A stretch of DNA of 64,000 nt from Prunus persica (lineage: Eukaryota; Streptophyta; Magnoliopsida; Rosales; Rosaceae), in contig NC_034011.1 in assembly GCF_000346465.2 (NCBI RefSeq), forward strand, positions 19,447,928 through 19,511,927, read 5' to 3'. Every line of letters begins with the position of its first letter. Position 1 is the first letter of the stretch. Below, one piece after another: positions 1-13,006 of this stretch. The notes under the pieces are model-generated. The model had not been told where the DNA came from and made no database searches. It worked only from the letters and a program-made list of their open reading frames with translations. Made by a program: the position numbers and the translations under genes.

Positions 1-299
1 GATGAAAGTCAAATTTCAAAACGTCAAAATTTATATTTTTAGTTTTTTAGTACAAGCGATATTGTAAACTACCTGAAAGGGGGGATTTCACACGCACACA
101 CAATTAAGATATTCAAACCAAAGACCTTTGATTTGCAAGTCAATGTCCTTTTCTACTGGGCTAGACCCCGTTTGCAGAATTTTTTTGGTTCTAGGTTGCT
201 TTAACTGATTTGAATTTGATTTCTCTATGTTTTTCCTTGTTCTTTAAGGTTGTCCAATTAACATTTTGGGTTTAAAAATGGTTCTCTTTTCGATGACAG

Positions 300-493
300 G
301 ATTGGAGGAAGCAAGAGTGGGATGCTGTGGCACGGGGAGATTTGAGATGAGTTTCCTATGTAATCCACATAATCCCTTTACGTGCCAAGACGCAAATAAG
401 TACGTATTTTGGGATGCCTTCCATCCTTCAGAGAAAACCAATCAAATCATCTCAGATAATGCTCTTAAAACTTATTTAGCAAAGTTTCTTTGA
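300..493 (+). CDS. GDSL esterase/lipase, last exon only (5' part lies outside the window)
   Basis: This is the C-terminal exon of a plant GDSL-type esterase/lipase, a family of usually secreted serine hydrolases that act on cutin, wax or other acyl esters. The exon opens after an acceptor AG at 298-299 with a phase-1 join and ends at the TGA at 491-493. The translated piece carries the Cys-rich stretch EARVGCCGTGRFE and the family's block V, FWDAFHPSE, whose Asp and His are the last two members of the catalytic triad. The GDS nucleophile block is upstream, beyond position 1. Positions 1-299 read as intron. The gene converges tail-to-tail on HPPD. The family is clear; the member and substrate cannot be told from this exon. 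Confidence 0.85.
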
Positions 494-1564
494 TGTTGTA
501 AAATGTAATGTGTAACATTGAAGCAAATACAACGGGAACTCCCTTGTTAGTGGAATGAAATTTCTAAGACGACCAAACATCAAAGTTTGAAGGTTCCCCT
601 TCATCTCTCTATTTCTTAGTCATCCACACTTGGGAACTCAGAGGATGTTTACATAGGTTGGGAAGATCTTGCCACTTTCCAAATTATTTGGAGTGAACGA
701 TGAACAGATAGAATGAACAACGAACAGAAATAAAGCTATTGCAGACTCGAAGCAAAACATTTACCAAAAAGAAGCAAAAATAATCAGCCCCGACTCTGCA
801 TCCTAGCTATCCTTCCATGCAGTTAGTTACCCATCTCTACACCAATCTCATTTCCACAAGTCAAAGACTAATAGGTTAAAGTTGCCCCGTTGCAGCTTCG
901 TTACAGCAGCGAAAGCTGTACCTGGAAATTTGAGGCTCATATTTACACCTGAGATCTAGAAGGTTCAGAATCTTCCTTACCCCTGACTTCTTGTCTTCTC
1001 CTCTGTGAATGCTGATGCTCCGACCATTCAACCCCTCCCCCTCCTGATACTTCACATATGATCCAAACCACTCATACATCCAAAGCTACCTCCTGCCGGT
1101 TTCACCATAACTTAAAACTTCCACAATGCATTTCGTCACTAAAAACAAACTGCAATCCTCCATTAGTTAACAAGGAAGGATCAACAGTAGCTACCAGCAT
1201 CTATCTGGATTTAGCTAATTCCGTTTTGCAATTATTTGAAACCAAACTTACAAAGCTTTTACAAGATCCAACAAACAAAGAATATCAAGAACAAAAGACA
1301 CTAATATTTCGATCTCTATTCCTCCTTGAAGTTGCTTATTACAAACATGTCCAGAGTGCAACAGGTTGATGATGGATTACACTTGACATACATAATTAGA
1401 ACTAACATTGATGTCATTGTGCATAGATCAAAAACACCAACAGTGACAACCATACAGCCTGTTACACATAATAAGACACTTGCTTACCAGCCCTAAAATG
1501 AGTACAACGACAGAACCCGACTTCAGCAACTACCTTATTTCACAGTATCATGAACAAAGGCGAA
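494..1564. other. Convergent intergenic region between the GDSL gene and HPPD
   Basis: This holds the 3' flanks of two convergent genes. A 103-codon open frame at 1058-1369 (+) shows no recognisable domain and is probably chance. I see no RNA gene and no repeat with clear boundaries. Confidence 0.5.
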
Positions 1565-3066
1565 TCAAGCAGCCGCTGGCTCTGCAATTTGTCTGGCTTC
1601 GAGAGTCTTTTCGTATTCCTCGATGGATTTGAAGAGCTCGGAGAAGTTACCTTTCCCAAACCCACCACATCCACCCTTCTGGTGAACCTTCCCTTCCTCA
1701 TCCTTAAGCATGCACCCTACTCTCTGAATGATCTCTACGAATATGGTTGGCCTGCCCATTTTAAGACAAGAACCAATTAACCCAATGTCATAAGATCAAG
1801 CAGGAAATTCTTTTAAGCATGAAGCTATCATTTTTCAAAAGCCCCAATTGCCTCATACTTAAAGACCATATCTTTGACACAAAATTAACAACTTTAACAA
1901 AGAAAGAGCAGAGCAACCGTGATCAATTACCTATCTCCAACAGGCTTTGTGAAAATCTGAAGCAGAGTGCCCTGGTCGTCCCTGTCCACCAAAATCCCCA
2001 ACTCCTCACACTCCTTGATCTGATCATCCGTCAACACGTCCCCAGCCCTCTTCTTCAAGTTCCTGTAATACGTCGGCGGCGGCGACGGCATGAATTGGAA
2101 CCCTCCGATGCCGCTCCGGCTCCTCATCTCCCTCAGCGTCTTGAATATGTCTTCGCTGACCAGAGCCAGGTGCTGAACTCCAGCGCCTTCGTTGTGTTCC
2201 AAGTACGTCTGAATCTGACTCTTCCTCTTCGTCCCGTATACCGGCTCGTTCATCGGAAACAGAACCATCTCTTCGTTGTTCGCCAAAACGACGGAGTTTA
2301 GCCCGCTCTCGCTCGTCCCGACGTCCTCCGCCGTGAACTCGGCGAACTCGTGAAACCCGGTGAAGCCTTTCACGTACGACACCGCCGATTTCAGATCCTC
2401 CACGTTGCCTACGGCGTGGTCCAGACGGCGGAGCCCGAAGTCGAGAGGAAATGACGACGTCATGGCTTCGAATCCGGGGAGGAACCAGAGGTCCGGGTTC
2501 GAGTCGGAGACGTCACTAGAGTTAGAGTAGCTCACGTAGCGCAGAACAACATCGCCGTAGAGCTGGACCTCGGCGACGGTGACGCGGTTGCCGAGGAGGA
2601 TCGGCGGGGCGGAGGGTTTGGCGCCGTGGGCGACGCTGGTGGTGAAGGCAGAAACAGCGTCATCGACTTGGATGGCGACGGCGCGGACGCCGAGGCCGTG
2701 GCGGGAGGAGAAGTCCCGGGAAGCGGAGTGGTCGAAGGTGGGGATGGAGGCGGTGGAGTTGTTGGGCCTGGTCGGATCATCGGTCCGGGTCAGGGTGGGG
2801 GAGTACGGGGCGGTGAAGAGGAAGTTGAGGTCGCCGGAGCGGAGGAGGTAGGAGGCATGGGTTTGATTGCCTGTGGAGAGGTCTGATTTGGCTACCATGG
2901 GCATGCCGAGGCCCCACGAGAATCGGAGGGCGGAGTTGGTGGCGTCGGTGCACCAGAACTCGACGTGGTGGAACCGGTGGACCTTGAACCGGTCGGACCG
3001 GGGATTGGACCGAACGAAGTTGGAGAAGCCCACGAGGTTCAATTGGCTGTCGTTTTCCTGGCCCAT
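1565..3066 (-). CDS. HPD: 4-hydroxyphenylpyruvate dioxygenase (HPPD), two exons
   Basis: HPPD converts 4-hydroxyphenylpyruvate to homogentisate, the precursor of plastoquinone and tocopherols. Exon 1 is 3066-1931 and exon 2 is 1751-1565; the join splits the Arg codon of GDR|PTIF and yields 440 residues, normal for plant HPPD. The N-terminal half has RFHHVEFWCTDATN. The Fe(II)-binding triad is visible as the His of RLDHAVGNV, the His of GVQHLALVS and the Glu of IFVEIIQRVG in exon 2. The C terminus has the GGCGGFGKGNFSELFKSIE signature. I chose the ATG at 3066 because it aligns with the short plant N terminus (MGQEN). The frame stays open upstream, but the next Met (3129) overlaps a TATA-like stretch. 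The gene is complete with no breaks. Confidence 0.97.
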
Positions 3067-3125
3067 GATGCTGCTTGCTGTCGTAGTGGCGGTCGCGGTG
3101 GTGGTGGTGGGGGGTGAACATAGGA

Positions 3126-3132
3126 TCATATA
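3126..3132 (-). promoter_or_regulatory. TATA-like box of HPPD
   Basis: TATATGA on the minus strand lies about 60 bases upstream of the chosen HPPD start. This fits a very short leader and argues against starting translation at 3129. Motif evidence only. Confidence 0.4.
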
Positions 3133-3830
3133 GCAGTGACTGACAGTGGACTTGGAGAGGAAGGTGAGCTGACACGCGGCATGGGTGGAGTTATCTGATT
3201 GTCTTGACACGTGGGTGGATATGGGTGGTTGTACAGGGTGATAGTGGAACAGACGTGTGAGACTGGCCTTCATCCAGACAGTGATCAGTTCTGAGTCTGT
3301 CACTGTGAGGAAGGTTGTTGAGTGACGCAACTTGGGACCTGGAAGCAGGGCACTTGCGCCACCACACAGGTCCTGAAAAAGTTTTCTTCATATTATAGGA
3401 ATTGTATATATAGTATAGCGGGCTAGATATTTATGCTTTCGGTCTATTAGTTTTCTGCTCTAAAAAAATTACTTTCTTCATTCAAAGCAATACAAAACAT
3501 TTATTGACGGTGATTTTTAATTTTATAAATTTAATTTTTGATTGTCATTACATATTTATTAATAGTGACTTTTAGTTTTAAAAAAATTGCTTATAACATT
3601 AAGTTATGGCAAATTTTTATTTATAGTATTTTCGTATTAGATTATGTGATGTCCCAATTTAAGTTTCACACAAGGCTCTCAAAATCTAAGGGACGACCCT
3701 GCCTAGAAGTTCGTAGATGCGAGTTGTAGCGGAGAAAACTATGACTCTCAAAAAGTTTTAACTATCAAAATATCCCCTCTTGCAAACCCTGTAATAATGG
3801 TAAACTCTGGCAAGCATACTTGATACCATA
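3133..3830. other. HPPD upstream region
   Basis: Probable promoter and upstream DNA of HPPD, A+T-rich beyond 3400. I see no further gene. Short open frames here have no recognisable content. Confidence 0.4.
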
Positions 3831-4726
3831 GTTTAAAATATCGATAATATCAACGAAATATCGAGGATATTATCGTTTTTTCGGGTCACGGATATTTCGA
3901 AAAGTATCCACACATATCGTATAAATATCGAGAATATCGACGATAATATCGAAAAATATTAATGTCGATAATTTCGCTCACACTTCAGCAATATTTTGCC
4001 AAAATATCACTATAATATTGAAAATATCAATGTAATAGAAAAAATGGAGGAAAAAAAAACACGCAAAGGGGATTCGAACCCTTTCATACCCTATTCCTTT
4101 TGGATGGAATTGAGTAGCTTATGGAAAGAATCCGACACCCAATTTTCAAATGATTTTGCTTATGAACAATGTCAACCAATCTTGGATCTATATAGGTGTC
4201 ATGTTAACAATTATATGCAAAACTATTTTGGGGATTTATCATTTGATGGCTACTCTTCACAATACACTTACTCTACACATAGAGATGATGAAGATAGTGA
4301 AAATTTTGAACTTTATAGGAATTCTATGCGGTACTAAGTCACTTATGTATCTTACCATGCAATGTATAAAGTGTAAAATATTGTAGTAAATTATTATATA
4401 TAAATGATTATGATGTGTTTAATCTTTTTTCATTAATTACTACATATTTTCTATATTCATGCAGTGTTTGTTAGCTCGCTATATAATCAACTTAAATCAG
4501 TTAAACCCATCATGCAATGCATTTCCTTATAATTTTTTGTGATAAACTAATAGATAATTGACTAAATAAACATCTTCCAAAATTTCAATAAAAATTTCCA
4601 AGTTTTTCTTACAATTTACGTAATTTTTATTCAATTTTTATCAATTTCAATAATATTCCAATATTTCTATCTAAATTTCCGTATTTTTGAACTATCGATA
4701 TTTTCAATATCATCGATATTTTAAAC
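3831..4726. mobile_element. Small terminal-inverted-repeat DNA transposon with an internal ORF remnant (hAT-like?)
   Basis: The left end GTTTAAAATATCGATAATAT (from 3831) is matched in inverted form by ATATCATCGATATTTTAAAC (to 4726). Inside the left end, AATATCG-type motifs recur many times between 3836 and 3975, as expected for subterminal transposase-binding repeats. An open frame at 3996-4337 (113 codons) contains NPFIPYSFWMELSSLW and an acidic tail, HRDDEDSENFE, that resembles the C terminus of plant hAT-type transposase-derived proteins; that resemblance is from memory. No full transposase is present, so this is a non-autonomous remnant. I could not fix a target-site duplication. Confidence 0.6.
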
Positions 4727-5118
4727 ATTACTTGACACCTAATTAAAGTGTAGTGCTAGGTGTAGGGCCACGGGATATAACTCATCTACGTGTTTACGTG
4801 ATATAACTCATCTATATATCCACATGGTATAACTGGTCTATGTGGCTGTGGATGGATATCATTGACTCATACTTTAACAGTGGACGGATTATAACATGCA
4901 GGAATATTGCAGTATTATACAATAATTTCTGAGCTTAAAAAACCTGCTTTTTGCCGGAGTCTGGGTTTTTTTTTTTTTTCCTTGAGAAAGTTACATGTTC
5001 AGTAGGAGGATAAAAACATATTGGGTAAATAAATCTATACACAGCTACCTATACGGAGCATAAATCATTTGAAATGGCTTGTTTTACATGTTCAATATAC
5101 AACAACTATTCATTTCCT
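4727..5118. other. Spacer downstream of APC5
   Basis: A+T-rich spacer with a T-run at about 4967-4979; it probably includes the APC5 3' UTR. Nothing else recognised. Confidence 0.4.
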
Positions 5119-7001
5119 TCAAAATATGTTGGCGAGAGGATCTTCCTCATCTTGCGGATTCTCAAGGGCCAGAATGTGTTTCTTAAATGAAGCTGCAGCG
5201 TCTTCTCTGTCCTCTAGTCTTCCCAGTTTGTCAAAGACCATTGCCGTTAAATAGAACGCTTCCGCCGCCAATTCATGATACTGCACACCAGAAGGATATT
5301 CAACCCATAAACAATGCAATATCAAAGCATTTCCAAGACGCACAAAGCAGACACAAGTAGACTTTAATATTTTATACAGTCCTTGTACCAGGATTGAAGC
5401 TCAGAAGTAGGTTTACCTCCAGCAATTGAAGCTCATCTGAAGCTTGTCTCAGAGGATCCAGCACAATATCAGAATCTTCAAAAACTGGCGAGCAAATTCA
5501 CGACAGCAATGCGAAAAATAATTAGGACTTCAAATGAAATAAAGCCAAATATAATTAGATGATAGCAACACAGAAAAAGATTCATCGACAATGAAACATG
5601 TTAAGAGGGAACGGATATATGCATGATAGCTAAAGAAGATGGGGCAACAATTTGGAGTTTGTTGACAAAATTGCTTATGGTTGACTTACCGGAAAAGCTT
5701 GGATCAGATAGATAGCATTTTGCTTCTACAATGAAGGCCCGAGCACGGAGCTCCAAACCCCCTTGACCAAGAATCATAGGAAAGGCCCCATGCACAAGGC
5801 TCAAGGCCCTTTTTGCATGATTTGATCCAAGTGATAGCCACAACTCGGCTAGTGTGAGTGTGGCTGATGCTTTAAGAAGATCCAAGTTAAATGACTGGCA
5901 AAATGAGAGGCTTGCCAATGCGTACGGAAGACCTAAAACAGCATTGCCTGATTTCTGACAAAAAAAATAAAACAACTTTTACCTTTGCAGAATTTATAGA
6001 AGGTTAAATATACAAATAGAGAAACAGACATACATAGCAAAGAAGACAGGTTGCCAAGAAACTTCAAATTCAAACAACTAAAGTGGAAAATATGTCATTT
6101 CTTCATCATTGGATTATACAGATATACAATCTAGAAGATACTAAAATATAAGAAACAACTTATACCAGCACATCAGATTTCCTGGACATAATAATATGGA
6201 CCATGGTTGCCTCCCCCCAACCCCTTCTATATCTTCTTTTTTCTTTTCCTTTTTGGTATGCGCATGGGGGGCTGGCATGTTCAGCCATAAATAAGAACTT
6301 TCCTCCACAATTTATAAAAAGCTGACCATTGGGAAATGAATTTCTAATATGTCTGAACCTCCAACCACATTGTTCATAAAATGTAAATTGTACCTTGTGG
6401 ATTTCAGCTAGCAATAGAAGAACACTGGCATTTTCAACTTGCATATTGAATTTGTAACACATGCAAAAGAGTGAGTGTGCTACAGCTGCTGCCTGCAATG
6501 AAATATGTCAAAATAGCCAAGGAAAAAGCATGCCACACAATTGGAAGATGGAGTATAGTCCCAGGGTAGGAAGTTCAATGTATTGAAAATATCAAACCTC
6601 ACTGAACTGATTTGCCGCAAGCAAAGTACGAGCATTTCGAAGGCTTGCTTCCGTCTTCAATTCCATATCCACACCAGTGACAGATGATGCCAGGACTCCA
6701 AGCTCATCACATACTTGTTGGGCAAGCTTCAAATGTCCTCTAAATAATATTTGGCAAGGTCATAACATAAAATGTACTGTATATGAATCAAGATATTCAC
6801 AAAATATTGTACCTGGTAAACTGACCTATGTAGAGCACGCTCATGGAGGAGCTGAAGTTTTAGTAACAAGATTCGTGATTTTGAGACAGATAAAAACTTC
6901 TCTGCAGCTATTTTAAGAGCAGCAAATGCCTCTAAACAAAGAGAGAAAAAAAAAAAACAAGTCATCAAGGATGAACAGCATTCATGCATGTGTTTATGTG
7001 C

Positions 7002-7052
<51 letters not shown>

Positions 7053-10000
7053 TACCATAAAAGAAAATGGCAACATTTAGAAAAAATGTAATTCTTTTTG
7101 TTTACAAGAGTTCTTTAAATAGTAAACTCAACATAGTGCTTATACCAAAGAAAAAGTAAAGGGAATACAGGTCTTACATATAAATGACACATTTATTAAC
7201 AATATGACATACAGAAAAAGACTTCGAAGTCCAATAACAAGGACCACAAACTATAAAATGGTTCCTTTTCTCCGCACAAACTAAACACCCCTACCTAAAC
7301 AGATTGATTCAAAATGTTAACAAGAATACCAAAGAGTTTTATGTGCGGGAGCAAAATGGCTGCTTGGAGAATCAAGAACACCAAGCATTTTCCAGGGTGT
7401 TAATCTTTTGCCTCATTTTTCTAAAAGTATAACCCCAACTACATAAAATACATTTTTCCAGGAACCAAAGATTTTATTAAGGCGAAAAAGATGGATAAGA
7501 GGTCCATCAGTGGATGCCTTTTTTTTTTTTGGCATTATATTTTATATAGTTCCCCAAATGCTAGTGCAAGCATGAAACCCTATCCAATGTTATAGATGCA
7601 TCACTCTTTTTATGATAGTTGAACTTTTCTTGATATGGGGCACTATTTGACGTATAAATAACACATAAAGCAGGTCAGTCATGTGGACCAGGACTATGAA
7701 ATATATATATAACATACAATTTTAAGTAAAGAACATGTGATTAGCTGAACACTATCACAATCACTAAATTTTAAATAAAGACTACTGGAAAGGTACTCAA
7801 GTATTTCATCTAACCTTTGTATCCTTTAAAAACTGCTAGATGTTGGATAAGCTTCAAATATGCTAATGCTGTGTCAGATGAACTGAAGACATCCAAGAAG
7901 TAGTCAGGTTCAAGTTATATAACATTTACATGGAAAGAAGGTTATATTATAGGAAAGGAATAGAAACACGATATGCAAATCTTGAGATACTTTCAGCTAG
8001 AAATTACCTTGAAACATCAGGAAAACAAGTTGCATGAACAAGCGCATTAAATCTAGCAAGAGAGGAACTGATGACATGCAAAAAGAAAAAGGTATTAAAA
8101 CAAGCAAGGCATCATAGTCCTAGAAAGTAGTATGAAATTAAAAGTAAATAAAACTAGTCTTTAGAATGAAATCAAGAATTCTAGAATACTGAAAAGATAA
8201 ATCTATTCATGTCATAGCTACTTTTTTCTCAGCAGGGAATCTATACAACACTTATTATTTATGTTAAATGTTGGTGGTTACCACTATTCCCTGAAAGCTT
8301 AAGCTACTAGGATGTTGAATAAAAATTATCTTATTCTCTAAGTCTCTCCCTCACTTGTGGACCCCCACCCCAAAAGATCAAAAGAGCCCAACATATGAAA
8401 TTCCGTATAAATTGTGAGGTTGTAGATGCAAGGATTTGAATTCAGGGACACTTTGGTATTATGTTAAATTTTGTTTGTTTACGACTATTCCTAAAACCTT
8501 ACGTTGTTAGGAAGTGTCATAACTGTTATTTAATACTCTTAACACATTTACAATTTTCATTTTGATTAGAAAAGAAATAAAAATAAAAGAATGAAAGGAG
8601 CATCACTAAAGATCAGCATTAGAAAAGAAAAGAAACAAAAGTAAACTAATACAGGTCTTTACTAAAGATCACCTGCCATATATTTCCCATGCAGTGGCAC
8701 GAAGTAAGTATGAAGAGCCTACTAATTGCAACACAGATGCAGGGACAGAACTTGGTTGTGCACAGAACTGGAAAGCATTATTGCTTCCTGATCCACTTTC
8801 TTGTGACAAGACTTGTGAATCCATTGGCTTCTGTAAGTTCTTAAGCCATGCAGTACTAAAAGCACCATCAGTTGTCATTGAAGAAGTTTCGGACCCAAAC
8901 TCACTAATCAATTGAGAACTCAATCTAAGTTCCTGCAAGAATTATACGTAATAGAGGGGGAGAGGGGAGAAATGTTAGGAAATTGAACAATTTAACATGT
9001 TAGATAATCGAAGACCATTGGAATATCTTCAAAGAGTCCACATTACCTTGCAAACATTAATTGGACTTGTTCTAAGCTTCATTGAAGCCTTGGGACCAAA
9101 TGAAACTAGAGGCCTTTGCACATGCTGCAAATGATGATACAAAATTACAATTTGCTTCTTTCTTTTTTTTAATGAAAAGATGAAATTTTATTTCACAAAA
9201 GAAACTGTACTGCAACAAGGATAGCAATCCACCATGAATATATAAGAGAAAACAATAATTCATGCTACATCTAGTTTAGCAAACCAAAACATATTCATGA
9301 CACTACAGGTTTCCATAAAAATACATTGCAATGCCGTGCTCACCGTTAAATCAAATTTAGCCATCGCAAGATGATTGGACGCCACTAAACGCTTTAACTT
9401 CAAATTTTCTGCCCTCTTCAGAGACCCCCTTAAGAGAACAAATAGTTGTTGCTGGACAGACAGTGAAATGCCTATTCTGGTCAAAGGGGAATATGACGAG
9501 CCCAGTATTCCAGTTGTACTAGATATACCAGTTTCGGACAACAAATTGCAGATAGCCGCTAAGGTGTAAGCAAGACATGTGTCATTACTTTGCTGCACAA
9601 GTTGAAAATCATAAGGCCCTAGTAGACAACATATCCGTGAAGGAAGAATAATATCACAATGCTTTTTTAACTGAGATGCATGTATATAATCCAAATGGCT
9701 ATAGAAAACCCAAAGTCAGACACGATATAACTACTGACATGATGACATACGAGTGATTTAAGATAAGAATGTCTACATAAACTAAGAAAATTACCAGTTG
9801 AGAAAAATGTACTGCTTCAGTCAAAACCTGAAGATTGTAACAAGCAGAAAATTATTAAACACAGGGAAATATAATGACAGAATGCTTCATAACTAAAGGA
9901 GAGTAGGAAATTGAGTTCTTTAGGCCCCCTCCTCGTGCTCACCTCCAAAGCTTGTTTCGGGTGCCCAAAATGGAAATGCATCATTCCCAAACAAAGCAAG

Positions 10001-12626
10001 GCAATTTCATATCTTCCAAAGGTATTGCAACCAGATGCAGGAGGAACAAAATCAAATCCTTCAATCCCTGCACTTTTGTGCCAATGTTTATTGGATTAGT
10101 TAATTTGTTTTTAATACATTTAAAAGAGACCAAATGGTGGACACAAATGGCGACCAACTAACATAAAGCTGCAGCTTGAAAGCCATCATTTAAAGGCTTA
10201 ACCTAAGCCAATGAATAATGTCAAACTTAACTTTCATTGAGACAACCAAGACTAGGAGCATGCCATTGGACATGTATGAAAAGCCATGAAGATAAGTGAT
10301 AGATCCAGTCATAACAATTATCTCCTTTAATAGGAGCATCACCAAGAACAGCAATGGCTCACCATTTCCAATTTACATTCAATGTATTAGGTTACCAAAT
10401 GAAAGAAACATCTGCAACAGCACTTGATCAAGTAATTATCAAACTAGATACAGAGCTAAGTTCTGACATACCTGTAATCAAAATAGCGGTGAACATTCTC
10501 CAAAGCAGCAATACAATCATCATGATACAAACCATTCAAGTAACGCAAGAAGTGAACCTGCATCAAAATTCAGAAAAAATGACAAAAGAAACATACTCTA
10601 AGTGCAAGTACAACACAAATTACCAAACAGGAAAAAAATTCATGCGAGTTACTAACGCGATGTAGCTCAGGTGCCAGTTTTTGAAGCTGCCTTAGCATAA
10701 GTTCAAAATCATTTAAAGAGAAAGAGCTCCCCTGTCTTCCAAACGAATATTAATTAAGATTCAGTACAACCTAATGAACATAAAACAAATAGGAAAACCA
10801 AAATTTTCACAGATATATGCATCACTTACTTTTCAAGTGCATCAGCTTGCTCCTGTAGAAATCCTTGTATCTGCCAGTTAGTTCGTAGGAATATGCCACC
10901 ACTGGGATCAAGATCTCTTAATGTATTGCTTGTAGGATGTGCATAATGACAAGCTTCTCTAAGTTTGCCGCCATGTTTGAATTCTGGGTCACCAGGGACC
11001 TCAATATCTGCATGTTTAGTTTATATTATGCATGATTATGATTGACATCGCATTGAAATTTGAACACACAATATTTTAGAGCAAACCCATCAATTAAGGA
11101 ATACAAAAATAGTGAGCATAACAAATGAAATTCTTTGTCTTTGTCCCTCGCATGCCAGGTTTTGTTTCAGAACCACAGATATTTGGACGTTTGAATCAGA
11201 TAGAGTAAAAGAAATAATTGATATAAATATAATGATCATGATGTTGCCTGAATTTGAAGTGCTCCAGATGGCTTTCGAACTTATTTGTTGACTCCAGAAT
11301 GCCAGTGACAATGAAATCAAGATTGTGTTAGATTTTAGTAAGGAATGTTGACTGATCTGGAGATTTAAGTAATACTATTGGCAAACTTCACAAGTTTCAA
11401 TGAAGATATCAAATGGCTTCAACTATTCATAACTCTATCCCATATCAGGAGTGTCCTATTTGATTCAAAAATAACTTTATGCAGTAGGTTTTGAAGACCA
11501 TTGTTGTCAAGCACAAAGACCTCTATGATGTCATAGCATCTCTACATGCTTCACGAGAATGATGCTTTGTATACCTTCAACCAATCCAACAAGTGCTTGG
11601 GGTGCATGAAGATGAAAAGAAACTCTTCCACCAGCTCTTTCCCTTGCTTCGATTTCTTCAGTGACTTTCTCAAAAACAAGATTCTCCAATTCCATGTTTT
11701 CATATTCCGGAGGTGTTTCTAAATCATTACTAGAATCATCTAAGTGAGGTGCCTCATACGGAGGACAACTTGAGATAGCTTCTTTACAGTACATCCCTAT
11801 ACTTGTCAAAAGATGGCATGCACCCTGCATTAATATTAAAATTATATGAAACACTAGTTCTTTAAAAGCTTTCATTACCATAAAAACTAACAAGAACAAA
11901 CACAACACAACACTCATTTCCCCATCGAATATAGAAGGAACTGAAAAACAAATGGAATGTATTTTTAGAAAGAAAATAAAAAACTAACAATACCTCAAAG
12001 GATAAAAGATTAAACGCAAGTATGCAACGACGAAGAAACATCCCCAGGTGACTATTTGGATCCAAAATGACTTGGTCATCTTCCAGAACACCTGCTTCGG
12101 GACCGCCAAGGATTCCTAAAGAAAAATATCAAAACGAAATGAGTATCAGCAAGCAAGTACAGCACAACATCAGCAACAACAAAAAACGGTAATTTAAGAT
12201 GAACTGACCTCGCATATCACTAAAGAAGTTAAACAAATCATCCGGCGAAGACAGAGCCAACAGCTTACTGGTTAAATGGTCGGTTAACCAATAGTTCAAT
12301 AAGCCCCCAATCCCCCTCAATTGATGTATAAGCTCATCCAATTTGGGCTCAAAAATATCATCATAAGACTACCAAAAGCAAATAGCAACTAAATTACATG
12401 GGTTGTCCAAAGATTGAAGCTTTAATTAGGGAGAAGAGGGAAAAGTTGAAAGTACCTTAGTGAGAGACAACAAGAAGAGGCCGAGGCGGTTGTGCTGATT
12501 GACGGTGGAGAAAGGGAAGGGGACTGAGATTTGAGCGGCCGGCGCGTAGACCTGAAGCAATATGCAGACTGAGACCTTGTGTGGCGTCACTGCGAAAGCC
12601 CCCGGCGGTTTCACAATCCCGGCCAT
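5119..12626 (-). CDS. APC5: Anaphase-promoting complex subunit 5 (APC5), 20 exons
   Basis: APC5 is a TPR-type scaffold subunit of the APC/C ubiquitin ligase, which degrades cyclins and securin in the nucleus. Exons, 5' to 3': 12626-12456, 12368-12209, 12115-11994, 11824-11575, 11007-10830, 10735-10657, 10557-10472, 10072-9943, 9827-9795, 9592-9344, 9124-9047, 8932-8673, 8067-8008, 7882-7815, 6931-6826, 6739-6598, 6492-6394, 5954-5690, 5484-5417, 5280-5119. All join in frame at GT-AG sites to give 921 residues, against about 916 in Arabidopsis. Landmarks are the start MAGIVKPPGAFAVTPHK, SNDTCLAYTLAAICNLLSE, the helical-repeat segment KSGNAVLGLPYALASLSFCQ and the C-terminal KKHILALENPQDEED. Two acceptors (10735 and 10072) were chosen over nearby CAG sites because only they keep the frame. 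Exon 9 is just 33 bases. No break is seen. Confidence 0.93.
7003..7046. repeat. (GA)n microsatellite in APC5 intron 14
   Basis: About 22 uninterrupted GA units in the largest APC5 intron (6932-7814). It is likely polymorphic and does not affect coding sequence. Confidence 0.95.
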
Positions 12627-13006
12627 TCGAAATGACGCGCCTCTCGCAGTTTCACTCTCACTCTGTCTTCTACTTTTCTGGTTGTGGATTGAGGATCGTA
12701 GCCAGAGCTCTTACCTCAGAGTCGAAGTGAGAGTCTTTCTAGGGATTGAGGTTTTGCAGGGGTTTTTGGAGACGAAAATGGGTATTTTAAAAAAGAACCG
12801 GGAAGTTTTGGTTTTCTTTTCTGCTCTCCTCTCTAGAGGAAGAGAACCATTTTTATATGTTTATTGATTTGTGTGATTTGATCAAATTTTTTTTATATTT
12901 ATTTAAGTGGCAAAATGGAAAGAAGTTAAAGGAAAATGGGAGCATTTTTTCTCACCACTTTAATGAAAGGTGTATCATAATTATGGATCTCGAGCCTCTA
13001 CATTTA

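Noticed and set aside
244..441. Minus-strand frame opposite the GDSL exon
   Set aside because: It is the antisense of a clear GDSL last exon and has no recognisable content of its own.
1819..3133. Several long open frames overlapping HPPD in other frames and on the plus strand
   Set aside because: They are shadows of the G+C-rich HPPD exon; their translations are Pro/Arg/Val-rich with no domain, while the minus-strand HPPD frame explains the region fully.
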